Of a stretch of DNA of 27,647 nt, positions 20,787-27,647 are shown piece by piece. The translations under genes and the position numbers were made by a program. Each line of letters opens with the position of its first letter. Position 1 is the first letter of the stretch. The notes beneath the pieces were generated by a model that ran no database searches, had not been told where the DNA came from, and was given only the letters and a program-made list of their open reading frames with translations. This stretch comes from JAEUSE01 sp964648985 (GTDB lineage: Bacteria > Patescibacteriota > Doudnabacteria > UBA920): positions 1 to 27,647 of the forward strand of contig CAZYMS010000018.1 in NCBI GenBank assembly GCA_964648985.1, read 5' to 3'.

Positions 20787-21632
20787 ATGCGCACAATTTT
20801 TCTCAAAGAAATAAAAACTTTTTTTATACAGGCAGGCAAGAAGTGGAAAAGTGATAATTCTTCTACGCTGGCTGCTGCCTTGGCGTACTATACGTTATTT
20901 TCATTGGCACCTTTGTTGCTCATAGTAATTGCTATGGCAGGTATATTGTTTGGGCGGGAAGCTGCAGAAGGAAAAATTATCGAACAAGTTCAGGGAATTT
21001 TGGGGCAAGACGGTGCAGTATTTGTGCAAGATTTAATCCGAAATGTTCGACATTCGTCCAATAATGTTATTGCTTCTATAGTGGGTATTGTCGTACTTAT
21101 GCTGGGCGCCACGGGTATATTTTCTCAGCTCCGAAGCTCGCTCGACACCATTTGGAATGCTCCTCGGCGAAAGACTCATGCACTAATAAAGTTACTAAAA
21201 GAAAAGACACTCTCTTTTGGCATGGTTCTTGTTGTAGGACTATTGCTTATAATATCGCTACTTGCCAGCACTATTTTGGCAGCGTTTAGCCCTTATTTAA
21301 ATAATCTTATTCCTGGTAGCTTGTGGGTGTTTCAGCTGGGTGAGGTGTTATTGTCGTTTGCTATAATTACCACGCTCTTTTCTTGCATGTTTGCGTTTTT
21401 GCCAAATGTACACATTCGTATATCAGATGCGTTCGTGGGGGGCTTCATAACAGCCTGCCTGTTTATGATAGGTAAATATGGGTTGAGTTGGTATCTTGCA
21501 TCTCGTGCAGTGGCATCTTCGTACGGTGCTGCAGGCTCAGTAGTGCTTATATTGCTCTGGGTATACTACTCATCTATTATTTTCTATTTTGGTGCTGCCT
21601 GCACCTATGTGTACGCTGGTTCTAAGAAATAG
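20787..21632 (+). CDS. YihY/virulence factor BrkB family membrane protein
   Basis: A 281-aa multipass inner-membrane protein. Family marks: the N-terminal block WKSDNSSTLAAALAYYTLFSLAPLLLIVI, the LGATGIFSQLRSSLDTIWNAPRRK segment (about 106-129) and the C-terminal SSYGAAGSVVLILLWVYYSSIIFYFGAACTYVY, with about six TM helices in all. Length matches the family (about 280-300 aa). Once called RNase BN by mistake; it is now regarded as a membrane protein of unsettled, possibly transport, function. It has its own promoter with an adjacent palindrome and a strong terminator after it, so it is monocistronic. Confidence 0.92.
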   Translation: MRTIFLKEIKTFFIQAGKKWKSDNSSTLAAALAYYTLFSLAPLLLIVIAMAGILFGREAAEGKIIEQVQGILGQDGAVFVQDLIRNVRHSSNNVIASIVGIVVLMLGATGIFSQLRSSLDTIWNAPRRKTHALIKLLKEKTLSFGMVLVVGLLLIISLLASTILAAFSPYLNNLIPGSLWVFQLGEVLLSFAIITTLFSCMFAFLPNVHIRISDAFVGGFITACLFMIGKYGLSWYLASRAVASSYGAAGSVVLILLWVYYSSIIFYFGAACTYVYAGSKK

Positions 21633-21650
21633 CCATGGTCATCTTCTCAT

Positions 21651-21690
21651 AAAAATAGTCTCACATTCTTAAGAATGTGAGACTATTTTT
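21651..21690. terminator. 40-bp perfect palindromic bidirectional terminator
   Basis: Two 20-base arms (21651-21670 and 21671-21690), beginning with A5 and ending with T5. It separates the convergent YihY (+) and VIT1/CCC1 (-) genes. Confidence 0.9.
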
Positions 21691-21723
21691 TAAGTGAGTT
21701 GTGGAACAGTGATGTGGAGTGTA

Positions 21724-22419
21724 TTATGCGAAGAATTTTGCTATAAGAAACGCTATAGCAGCTGCAACGCCACCAATGAGTGCGGTTTGCACCATGCCCT
21801 TAAAAGGATTAGCACCAATAAATTTTGCTTTTACATATCCAAATATAAGTAGTGCGCTTATGGTAACTGTAACAGAAGCTATAAGCGCTGCGGTAGGCGA
21901 GTGCATAAAGAAGTAGGGAGAAAGGGGAATGGCGCCGCCAACTAAATATGCCACAGCTATGGTGAGCGCGCTCGTTCGTGCGCGGCCTGGGTTTGGTTTT
22001 TCTAGCTGTAATTCATGGCGCATCATAAACTCTACCCAGTGATCTGGGTTTTTTCTAAACTGTTCTATCACTTGTCCAAGATGTCGTTCTGAGAGGCCGT
22101 ATGGTTTAAATATTTCTACTGTCTCTTCTATTTCTTTTTCTGGTACAGTAGCTATTTCCTCGTGCTCTCGTTTTTCTTCACTTGCATAGTGCTCTGCTTC
22201 GTTTTTTGCCGCAAGAAAACCACCAAGTCCCATGGAAATCGAACCCGCTGCAATCTCGGCAAGTCCTGCCACCATAATAAGTTCCATATGACTGCCCGCA
22301 CTGGACAACCCGGCTGCAAGCGCAAAGGGTACGGTTAATCCGTCGGACATGCCAAGAATAATGTCGCGAATAACTTCTTTGGAAGTAAAATGTTTTTCAG
22401 AGTGTGATGCGTGTGACAT
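21724..22419 (-). CDS. VIT1/CCC1 family transporter
   Basis: A 231-aa membrane protein of the VIT1/CCC1 family (iron/manganese transport). The family block RDIILGMSDGLTVPFALAAGLSSA is at about 19-42, followed by AGLAEIAAGSISMGLGGFLAAKNEAEHY. A charged cytoplasmic segment rich in Glu and His (about 78-140) fits the metal-binding domain of these transporters. Three TM helices follow (ALTIAVAYLVGGAIPL, AALIASVTVTISALLIF and TALIGGVAAAIAFLIAKFF). It likely moves divalent metal across the cell membrane. It begins 5 bp after the YdcF gene on the same strand, so they are co-transcribed. Confidence 0.92.
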   Translation of the reverse strand: MSHASHSEKHFTSKEVIRDIILGMSDGLTVPFALAAGLSSAGSHMELIMVAGLAEIAAGSISMGLGGFLAAKNEAEHYASEEKREHEEIATVPEKEIEETVEIFKPYGLSERHLGQVIEQFRKNPDHWVEFMMRHELQLEKPNPGRARTSALTIAVAYLVGGAIPLSPYFFMHSPTAALIASVTVTISALLIFGYVKAKFIGANPFKGMVQTALIGGVAAAIAFLIAKFFA

Positions 22420-22424
22420 AATAT

Positions 22425-23012
22425 TTATTTAGTAGGTGCCCAGGTGCGAAATAAAACATAGTCATAAAAACCAATTATGTCTCGCGCGGTGGAATATATA
22501 TCGCGTACTTCATAATAGTCGGCATGTGCATGATAAATAGTGGGTACCCCCGCTCTGCGGAAGGAATATATACTCCTTAGAATGTGATAGGTCTGTGTGA
22601 CCACAATAGCAGACTGCAGATTCTTTTTGCGTAGAAGATCCCGGGTGTGCTCTGCAGTCGCTTGAGTGTTGATACCCGTGTCGTCTACAATAATAGCATG
22701 CTGAGGTACCCCTTGCTCTAGTAAGTAACGCTGCATAACTTGCGCCTCGTTATATCCTTCTTTGCCCATACCACCGCTGACTACAATAAGAGGGGCATAG
22801 TGGGCGTTGTAGAGTTCCAGCCCTTTATCTATCCTGCTTTTTAGTCGGTTAGAAATGCTTCCGTCTGGATTTACGGTATTTGCAAGAACAACTATGACAT
22901 CTGCTTTGTGGGGCGTATCGTGGAGTCCTACTCCCCAGAAAATGATAATATGTAGAACAGTAATAGCTATCATGCCTCCGCATGCAATGGCGAGTTTCTT
23001 TTTAAGAGTCAT
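22425..23012 (-). CDS. YdcF/DUF218 family protein, membrane-anchored
   Basis: A 195-aa protein with an N-terminal TM anchor (about 8-28) and a DUF218 (YdcF/SanA/ElyC-like) domain. Marks: ADVIVVLANTVNPDGSISNRLKSRIDKGLELY, PLIVVSGGMGKEGYNEAQVMQRYLLEQGVP, and DDTGINTQATAEHTRDLL, with the conserved SGG and E.. residues near the presumed active site. Relatives affect peptidoglycan synthesis and vancomycin tolerance at the envelope. The gene sits 38 bp after the HI0933-type gene and 5 bp before the VIT1/CCC1 gene, all on the minus strand. No SD is seen at its ATG. Confidence 0.85.
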   Translation of the reverse strand: MTLKKKLAIACGGMIAITVLHIIIFWGVGLHDTPHKADVIVVLANTVNPDGSISNRLKSRIDKGLELYNAHYAPLIVVSGGMGKEGYNEAQVMQRYLLEQGVPQHAIIVDDTGINTQATAEHTRDLLRKKNLQSAIVVTQTYHILRSIYSFRRAGVPTIYHAHADYYEVRDIYSTARDIIGFYDYVLFRTWAPTK

Positions 23013-23049
23013 ATATACGCATTAATGGGTAAGACGTTGTAGCTATTAG

Positions 23050-24285
23050 CTATGATTTTCCGCTATTTTCTCCGGCAAGGTATCCCGTGGTCCAACAAAT
23101 CTGAAGAGAGAAGCCACCGGAAGGACGGTCAAAATCTAATATATCGCCAGCTAAATATAGGTTAGGATAGAGTTTGGATTGCATAGTCTTGAAGTCTATT
23201 TCTTTAAGGCTTACCCCTCCAGAAGTAACAATAGCTTTTTCTACTCCCAAAAACCCGGTGACCGTGAGCGTAAAACTCTTGAGCTGCTTTACGAGTGTTG
23301 TCCGTTCTGTTTTGGTTATGGCGTTACAAGTTTTTTCTGGGTCGATGCCTGTTAGTTCTAAAATTGTGCCTATCATTTTTGGCGGCACTAATTCTCCCAA
23401 ATTGTTCCGAATTTTTTTATTGAAGGCGGTAGTAAGTACGTCTAGTACTTTCTTGTCTAGTGCTACGACATCGAGCTCTGGAAACAAGTCAAGCTCCAGT
23501 CTTACTGGTGCGTACAAATATAGCTCGCGAATATTCTTACTCATGTTTAGCACGAGGGGGCCGCTTATACCAAAGTGTGTAAGGAGAAGTTTGCCAGTCC
23601 TGCTTTCTACTTTCTTACCATCCTGTACTATGCTCAGTTTCGCATTGGTAAAACTGAGACCAGAAAGGTCTTTGAGCCATTGTTCTTTAATGGTCACTGG
23701 CACCAGAGCAGGGTCGGACTCAGAAACGCTATGGCCAATGTTTTTCATCCACTCAAAACCCTCACCAGTTGAACCCGTTTCCGGTCTGGATTTACCTCCG
23801 GTAGCTATAATGTAATTCTTACCAGTTATAACACCTAATTTTGTTTGCACACCAGTTATTGTATTATCTTTCTGTTGCACACTTACTACTGGTGAGTTAA
23901 AGGCTATTTTTACGTTTCCCTCACGCATATAATTCACGAGCACTTGCCATACATCTTGCGCCTTATTGCTTTTTGGAAACGCCCGCTTTTCCGCCTCTAT
24001 CTTTATTTCTAATTTTTTTGAGTTAAAAAATTCTAAACTTTCAGCAACACCAAAACGACTGAAAGAGCCGAATAGGGCTTTACCTTTGGGTCCGTACTTT
24101 GCCACCATTTTTCGTATATCAAGTTCAGCGTTAGTTATATTACATCGCCCACCGCCAGTAATAAGTAACTTTTTGCCGAGCTTAGCGTTTTTTTCTAGTA
24201 ATATAACTTTGGCCCCAAGTTCCGCGGCCCTGCCTGCTGCAATCATGCCCGCTGGTCCGCCGCCAATAACAACTACGTCGTACAT
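23050..24285 (-). CDS. HI0933-type NAD(P)/FAD-dependent oxidoreductase (BaiN-like)
   Basis: A 411-aa flavoprotein. The FAD-binding dinucleotide motif GGGPAGMIAA is near the N-terminus (about 8-17), with the acidic end of strand 2 in LLEKN. The family motif GKKLLITGGGRCNITN follows (about 38-53). Later blocks ATGGKSRPETGSTGEGFEW, LLTHFGISGPLVLNMS and VTSGGVSLKEIDFKTMQSK, and the C-terminal LYLAGDILDFDRPSGGFSLQ..WTTGYLAG, are typical. Most members have no settled substrate. I use ATG 24285 (MYDVVVIGGG); the frame also opens with a TTG two codons earlier. No SD. Placed between EngB and YdcF on the same strand. Confidence 0.92.
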   Translation of the reverse strand: MYDVVVIGGGPAGMIAAGRAAELGAKVILLEKNAKLGKKLLITGGGRCNITNAELDIRKMVAKYGPKGKALFGSFSRFGVAESLEFFNSKKLEIKIEAEKRAFPKSNKAQDVWQVLVNYMREGNVKIAFNSPVVSVQQKDNTITGVQTKLGVITGKNYIIATGGKSRPETGSTGEGFEWMKNIGHSVSESDPALVPVTIKEQWLKDLSGLSFTNAKLSIVQDGKKVESRTGKLLLTHFGISGPLVLNMSKNIRELYLYAPVRLELDLFPELDVVALDKKVLDVLTTAFNKKIRNNLGELVPPKMIGTILELTGIDPEKTCNAITKTERTTLVKQLKSFTLTVTGFLGVEKAIVTSGGVSLKEIDFKTMQSKLYPNLYLAGDILDFDRPSGGFSLQICWTTGYLAGENSGKS

Positions 24286-24384
24286 ATGCAAAGCAGAATT
24301 ATGAATTACGAAGTAAGAATACGGTGGTCAGAATATTATTGTCTGCTGGTTATTTCTGACAACTCAGTACCGACACCTGGCTAC

Positions 24385-24966
24385 CTATGTACCTGGCTTC
24401 TTTAAGATTTCATCAGTGAGAAGTCCAACGTTTATTTTCTTTTCTGCAGAGTAGGGGATGAGTTTGTGCTGCCCTATTTCACCCTGTATGGCTGCAATTT
24501 GCTTTTTAGCTTCGCTGGGTTTGAGCTTGTCTATTTTATTTGCAACCACTACTAACCGACGATCTGCTGCCTCGAGCAATTCTATCATGGCAATATCATT
24601 CTTTGTTGGGCCAACTTTGGCATCTATAATGAGCACCACTTTTTGCGGGTCAATATCTGGATTTTGTAAATACCAATGAATGAGTTCTATGAGTACATCA
24701 CGTTTCTCCCACGACCCTTCCGCATAGCCATACCCTGGTAAATCCACTAAGTAAAACGATTTATTTATAAGAAATAAATTTATTTCGCGAGTCTTGCCTG
24801 GGCGGGGGCTTGATCGTGCCAGGTCTTTCCGACCTACTAAGGAATTTATAACACTAGATTTTCCCACATTACTACGACCGATAAATGCCACCTGTGGGGT
24901 ATCATCGTGTAGTATTTCGTCGTCGCCAGTGAGGCCTTTTTTAAAGTCTGCGGATCGAATAATCAT
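24385..24966 (-). CDS. engB: Ribosome biogenesis GTPase YihA/YsxC/EngB
   Basis: A 193-aa single-domain GTPase needed for assembly of the large ribosomal subunit. All G motifs are present: G1 GRSNVGKSS (30-38), G2 Thr in PGKTREINLF (59), G3 DLPGYG (75-80), G4 NKID (143-146) and G5 SAE (173-175). The spacing and the PGKTREINLF/DLPGYGYAE blocks are diagnostic. This is one of two core-translation features in the window (with tRNA-His). It has an SD-like TAAGGAGACAGG about 10 bp upstream of ATG. Possible promoter boxes further up (TATACT near 25037-25042) lack a good -35. Confidence 0.96.
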   Translation of the reverse strand: MIIRSADFKKGLTGDDEILHDDTPQVAFIGRSNVGKSSVINSLVGRKDLARSSPRPGKTREINLFLINKSFYLVDLPGYGYAEGSWEKRDVLIELIHWYLQNPDIDPQKVVLIIDAKVGPTKNDIAMIELLEAADRRLVVVANKIDKLKPSEAKKQIAAIQGEIGQHKLIPYSAEKKINVGLLTDEILKKPGT

Positions 24967-25167
24967 AATGTAAGTTCCTGTCTCCTTATGATGGATAGTG
25001 CATGCCCGTGTTCTGTTGCAGGCCCTTGAATTGCTTAAGTATACCAGAAAAGTTTGTTCTCATGTTAACTGTATGTATGAGTACTATACTAGTAGTTTCA
25101 TTAAGCCTACCGCGTTATGGCGTATTATATGGGTACTTCTGGCTGGCAATTGTTGGTTTGTAAAAAC

Positions 25168-25206
25168 AAGGGTGACCCTTGCGCTGCGCAAAGGTCACCC
25201 TTGTTA
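25168..25206 (-). terminator. Terminator of ABC exporter gene
   Basis: Perfect 12-bp base ACAAGGGTGACC (25168-25179) / 25195-25206, extended by CTTGCGC/GCGCAAG with one bulged A. On the minus strand it ends CTTGTTTTTAC. Confidence 0.85.
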
Positions 25207-25207
25207 C

Positions 25208-26983
25208 CTATAGCTTTTGCTTTTCCCAGAGTTCAAAGAAGCGTCCACGTTTTTCATATAGTTCATTAAAGCTTCCTTGTTCTACTAAAGTGCCTTCTTC
25301 TATTACCAAAATTTTATCCATTTCTTTTATGGTGGTAAGGCGGTGGGCTATAACTATGGCAGTGACATTTTCAAAAAATTGATGGAGCGAATCTTTTATT
25401 TTTGCTTCTGACTCTATGTCCAGGTGCGAAGTAGCTTCATCAAGTAAAAGAATTTGAGGTTCTTTAAATACGGCGCGTGCTATGCCGAGCCTTTGTTTTT
25501 CTCCGCCAGAAAGTTTCACTCCTTTTTCGCCAATAAGGCTATCTACCCCCTCGGGGAGTTTAGGCAGGAAGTCGGTTACATGAGCAATGGTGAGGGATCT
25601 TTCCAGTAGCGCTGTATTTTCCTTTTGTTCATCGTTTGCGAGAGTTACATTGTCTTTGAGTGAGAAGTTAAATACCTCGGTATCCTGTAATACAACTGCT
25701 ACGTGCTGGAAGTAGTCTGGTTTTCGAATCTGTTCTAGTGGTGTATTGTCAAAGGTTATGCTGCCACGAAAGTCTTCGTACTCTTTGAGTAACAACTTAA
25801 ACAGTGTAGATTTACCAGCGCCAGAGAGCCCAATAATACCTATTTTCTCTCCGCGACGCACAGTAAAAGAAATATCTTCTAGTACGGTGTTGTCTCCGTA
25901 GCTAAACTGAATATTTTTCAAGTTTAGCTGCTGCCAATCTTGCGGAAACTCTATTTTCCCGGCCGTGTCCTCAATAGGTGTTGGTATTTTAAGAATATCT
26001 TTTAATCTACTTACAGAAAATTTTGCAATAGTTATATCCTGACCTAAGTCAGAGAGATTGCTCGCCAGGTCTCGTACTGTGGTAAAGTATCCATTGAATA
26101 ATATTAAAAACCCAATATCGTATTGGCTGTGCGCAACGCCGACTATTATGTATACAAGCGTGCTTACACGTACAAAATTTCCCCACAGGCCCAATGCGGT
26201 ACCTCTAATCTGGAATAGTAGTATGCGCCTCCGTACCTTATTGTAGAAGGCGTTGACTTCTTCCTGTATTTTGCGGTGAAGTGGCTGTCCCAGGTTCATT
26301 ACTTTGACCGTGCGAATATTGCTTACTGCTTGGACTTCCAGTCCGTGCACGGTTTCTGACTGTACGCTTGCTGCATGGGCACTACGAGCTGCTGGTTTGG
26401 TGAGAGTGTACGACAGAGCGTAATGAACCGCAATGAAGACGACTATTATTACCGCAGTGAACGCGTTAAATTTTGCAATTATGTAGATAGTACCACCAAG
26501 CGTAACGAGAATCTGGATAATAGATCCGAGCCAGAGTCTGATAATTTGCTGTACGCCGTTCGCGCCGTTGCCTATACGACGTAATTTGTTCCCCGTGTTT
26601 TCTTTTTCGTGCCACGCTATGTCTATATGAAATAGTTGTTGTATGCCGTGCAGCTCAATATCGAATCCCATACGCTCTACCACGTAAGCAGTGTATATTT
26701 TGGAAAAGTATGTAGATATAAACTGCCAGACAAGACTCGCAACGAGTAGCGCAATAACGCGTTCGATTTCTTTCAAGTGAGCAAGGGGGTCCTTGCTAAG
26801 AAGTGATACCACACGGGCGAATGCGTATACGGGGTATAGTCCGGTAAGTTCGCGTGACGCTATGAGCAGACTTAGGAAAAAGAGCTTTATTTTATAGGGA
26901 CGCGCAAAATCCCATACATCGTGGAGAAGCGTGAGTAGTGGATAATCAGGAACTTTTTCGTCTGGATTGGCGTATCGAGGCAT
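25208..26983 (-). CDS. ABC transporter, fused permease and ATPase (exporter type)
   Basis: A 591-aa half-transporter that must dimerise. The N-terminal part (about 30-320) has six TM helices in the exporter fold; the C-terminal ATPase has Walker A GLSGAGKST (385-393), Q-loop LQDTEVF (about 432), signature LSGGEKQRLG (491-500), Walker B ILLLDEATSHLD (511-522) and H-loop AHRLTT (546-551). All catalytic residues are intact. Substrate is unknown; relatives export lipids, peptides or drugs. A good promoter (TCGACA-17-TATACT, 26989-27017) ends 5 bp before the ATG, so the mRNA should be leaderless. Strong terminator downstream; monocistronic. Confidence 0.94.
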   Translation of the reverse strand: MPRYANPDEKVPDYPLLTLLHDVWDFARPYKIKLFFLSLLIASRELTGLYPVYAFARVVSLLSKDPLAHLKEIERVIALLVASLVWQFISTYFSKIYTAYVVERMGFDIELHGIQQLFHIDIAWHEKENTGNKLRRIGNGANGVQQIIRLWLGSIIQILVTLGGTIYIIAKFNAFTAVIIVVFIAVHYALSYTLTKPAARSAHAASVQSETVHGLEVQAVSNIRTVKVMNLGQPLHRKIQEEVNAFYNKVRRRILLFQIRGTALGLWGNFVRVSTLVYIIVGVAHSQYDIGFLILFNGYFTTVRDLASNLSDLGQDITIAKFSVSRLKDILKIPTPIEDTAGKIEFPQDWQQLNLKNIQFSYGDNTVLEDISFTVRRGEKIGIIGLSGAGKSTLFKLLLKEYEDFRGSITFDNTPLEQIRKPDYFQHVAVVLQDTEVFNFSLKDNVTLANDEQKENTALLERSLTIAHVTDFLPKLPEGVDSLIGEKGVKLSGGEKQRLGIARAVFKEPQILLLDEATSHLDIESEAKIKDSLHQFFENVTAIVIAHRLTTIKEMDKILVIEEGTLVEQGSFNELYEKRGRFFELWEKQKL

Positions 26984-26988
26984 GGGTG

Positions 26989-27017
26989 AGTATAGAGTTT
27001 AGAACGACGAATGTCGA
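26989..27017 (-). promoter_or_regulatory. Promoter of ABC exporter, leaderless
   Basis: Minus-strand TCGACA (27017-27012), 17-bp spacer, TATACT (26994-26989). The -10 ends 5 bp before the ATG at 26983, placing the transcript start at the start codon. Confidence 0.65.
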
Positions 27018-27053
27018 ATAAAGAGTCCGGTCAGAAGAAGGTAACTGTTTTGA

Positions 27054-27647
27054 TTATTTCCAATTTATTTGTGAAGTAGTAACGAGCTGTTTCCAGGGGC
27101 CAGTAGGCACTTCTGATTCTTTGACAAATTGCCAGCTTACTTTATTTTCGTCGTTATTGAGTCCTTGAAATTTAAGGCAGTCGCGCAGTGCAGGGGATAC
27201 GTCCATGCCCGCGCTGCTCGCTTTAGTGTTTTTGGGTCGTTCGTCGTGTGTGCCAAAGACATATTGAGCATCGTCATATGCATAGGGTCCTGCGTCTTCT
27301 ATTTGTCCATAGCAGATTATGCCGTTCCGAATAATCTTTACCCATTGGTTTTTCATGAGTGATTCTTCGGCACCCCATGTCTTTTCTTTTGCCCACGGTA
27401 TAGTCTGGAACGCATTGGGTCTCCGATCGCCTTCGTCAGCAAAGTCGTTGTAAGGAAGATCTAAATAAAAGGGGTTTTCTTTAGGGGTGCAGCCAGTAGG
27501 GAAGTAACCGTTTCTTTTTTCAGGATTATCAAAACAACCAAAGTGTTTTTGCCACTCATCGTCCCATGCGCTTATGGCGTTGTTTTCCGAAGATCCATCG
27601 CCTACAGGTTCGCCAACCCAAAAGACTGTTGCGGTAATGTTGGTATG
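27054..27647 (-). CDS. Secreted-type DPBB-like domain protein (partial)
   Basis: The frame runs from the window edge to a stop at 27056-27054, 197 residues with the N-terminus missing; an internal Met at 27356 is not the start, since the frame stays open and homologous-looking upstream. The visible part reads TNITATVFWVGEPVGDGSSEN, SAWDDEWQKHFGCFDNPEKRNGYF, then YNDFADEGDRRPNAF..IPW. Toward the end, GIICYGQIEDAGPYAYDDAQYVFG and AGMDVSPALRDCLKFQG carry the D-x-GP and G-x-DVSPA patterns of double-psi beta-barrel (RlpA/expansin-like) domains, with Asp and Asp at the usual places. I infer an exported cell-wall- or glycan-binding protein, but the signal peptide is not in view. The ABC gene follows after 70 bp, with its own promoter. 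Confidence 0.6.
   Translation of the reverse strand, partial: HTNITATVFWVGEPVGDGSSENNAISAWDDEWQKHFGCFDNPEKRNGYFPTGCTPKENPFYLDLPYNDFADEGDRRPNAFQTIPWAKEKTWGAEESLMKNQWVKIIRNGIICYGQIEDAGPYAYDDAQYVFGTHDERPKNTKASSAGMDVSPALRDCLKFQGLNNDENKVSWQFVKESEVPTGPWKQLVTTSQINWK

Noticed and set aside
24998..25213. 71-codon plus-strand ORF between EngB and ABC genes
   Set aside because: No SD, no domain, and its end runs into the strong terminator of the ABC gene; the stretch 24967-25167 otherwise shows only weak promoter-like boxes.
1..27647. UGA-to-Gly recoding (as in Gracilibacteria or Absconditabacteria)
   Set aside because: Genes such as rfbA end at TGA at their expected length, no conserved gene needs an in-frame TGA read through, and Gly is coded by GGN.

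Overview
This looks like a chromosomal segment of a Patescibacteria (CPR) bacterium, most likely of the Parcubacteria branch. That is inferred from family content and style, not from a marker gene. The pointers are a YibE/F-type membrane protein, a short RmlA, a secreted Zn-ribbon/RGG protein type common in these genomes, many small membrane-anchored proteins and lipoproteins of unknown role, near-perfect hairpin terminators, and many genes with no Shine-Dalgarno (SD) site. All intact genes read in the standard code; there is no sign of UGA recoding. No CRISPR array, insertion sequence, rRNA or origin was seen.

Layout. 1-137: 3' end of a YibE/F-like gene (+). 264-2958 (-): nucleotide-sugar operon rfbB-rfbD-like-rfbA, without rfbC. 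3022-3939 (+): promoter, tiny Cys-rich ORF, intrinsic terminator, then a PIG-L deacetylase. 3947-4579 (-): DedA protein. 4580-4890: structured non-coding DNA. 4891-5561 (+): Nudix hydrolase. 5634-6204 (+): a gene broken by a G10 tract and a TAG. 6411-10748 (+): cytochrome b5-like lipoprotein, a large RND transporter and an anchored Pro-rich protein. 10858-13528 (-): transglutaminase-like protein, penicillin-binding-type serine hydrolase, a 48-aa Lmo0937-type protein and the Zn-ribbon/RGG protein. 13943-18218 (-): small tail-anchored protein, HExxH protein, a two-gene operon of a degenerate class I aminoacyl-tRNA-synthetase-like protein with a nucleotidyltransferase, and an alpha/beta hydrolase. 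18364-18853 (-): tRNA-His, a probable small RNA and a 68-aa coiled-coil/TM protein. 19000-21632: lipoprotein with Ca-loop motifs (+), DoxX (-), YihY/BrkB (+). 21724-26983 (-): VIT1/CCC1 transporter, YdcF, HI0933-type flavoprotein, EngB and an ABC exporter. 27054-end (-): partial secreted DPBB-like protein.

How it works together. Most genes act at the cell envelope: sugar activation, lipid or peptidoglycan handling, transport and surface lipoproteins. EngB and tRNA-His serve translation. The most unusual parts are the synthetase-like/nucleotidyltransferase operon (own promoter, 5' hairpin and terminator), the Cys-rich leader with two mutually exclusive hairpins ahead of the PIG-L gene, the gene split by a poly-G frameshift plus an amber codon, and the compact promoter-to-terminator unit upstream of tRNA-His. 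Two translation-start styles coexist: genes with no SD or essentially leaderless, and a few with a strong GGAGGACTT-ATG signal, which may mark genes of separate origin.
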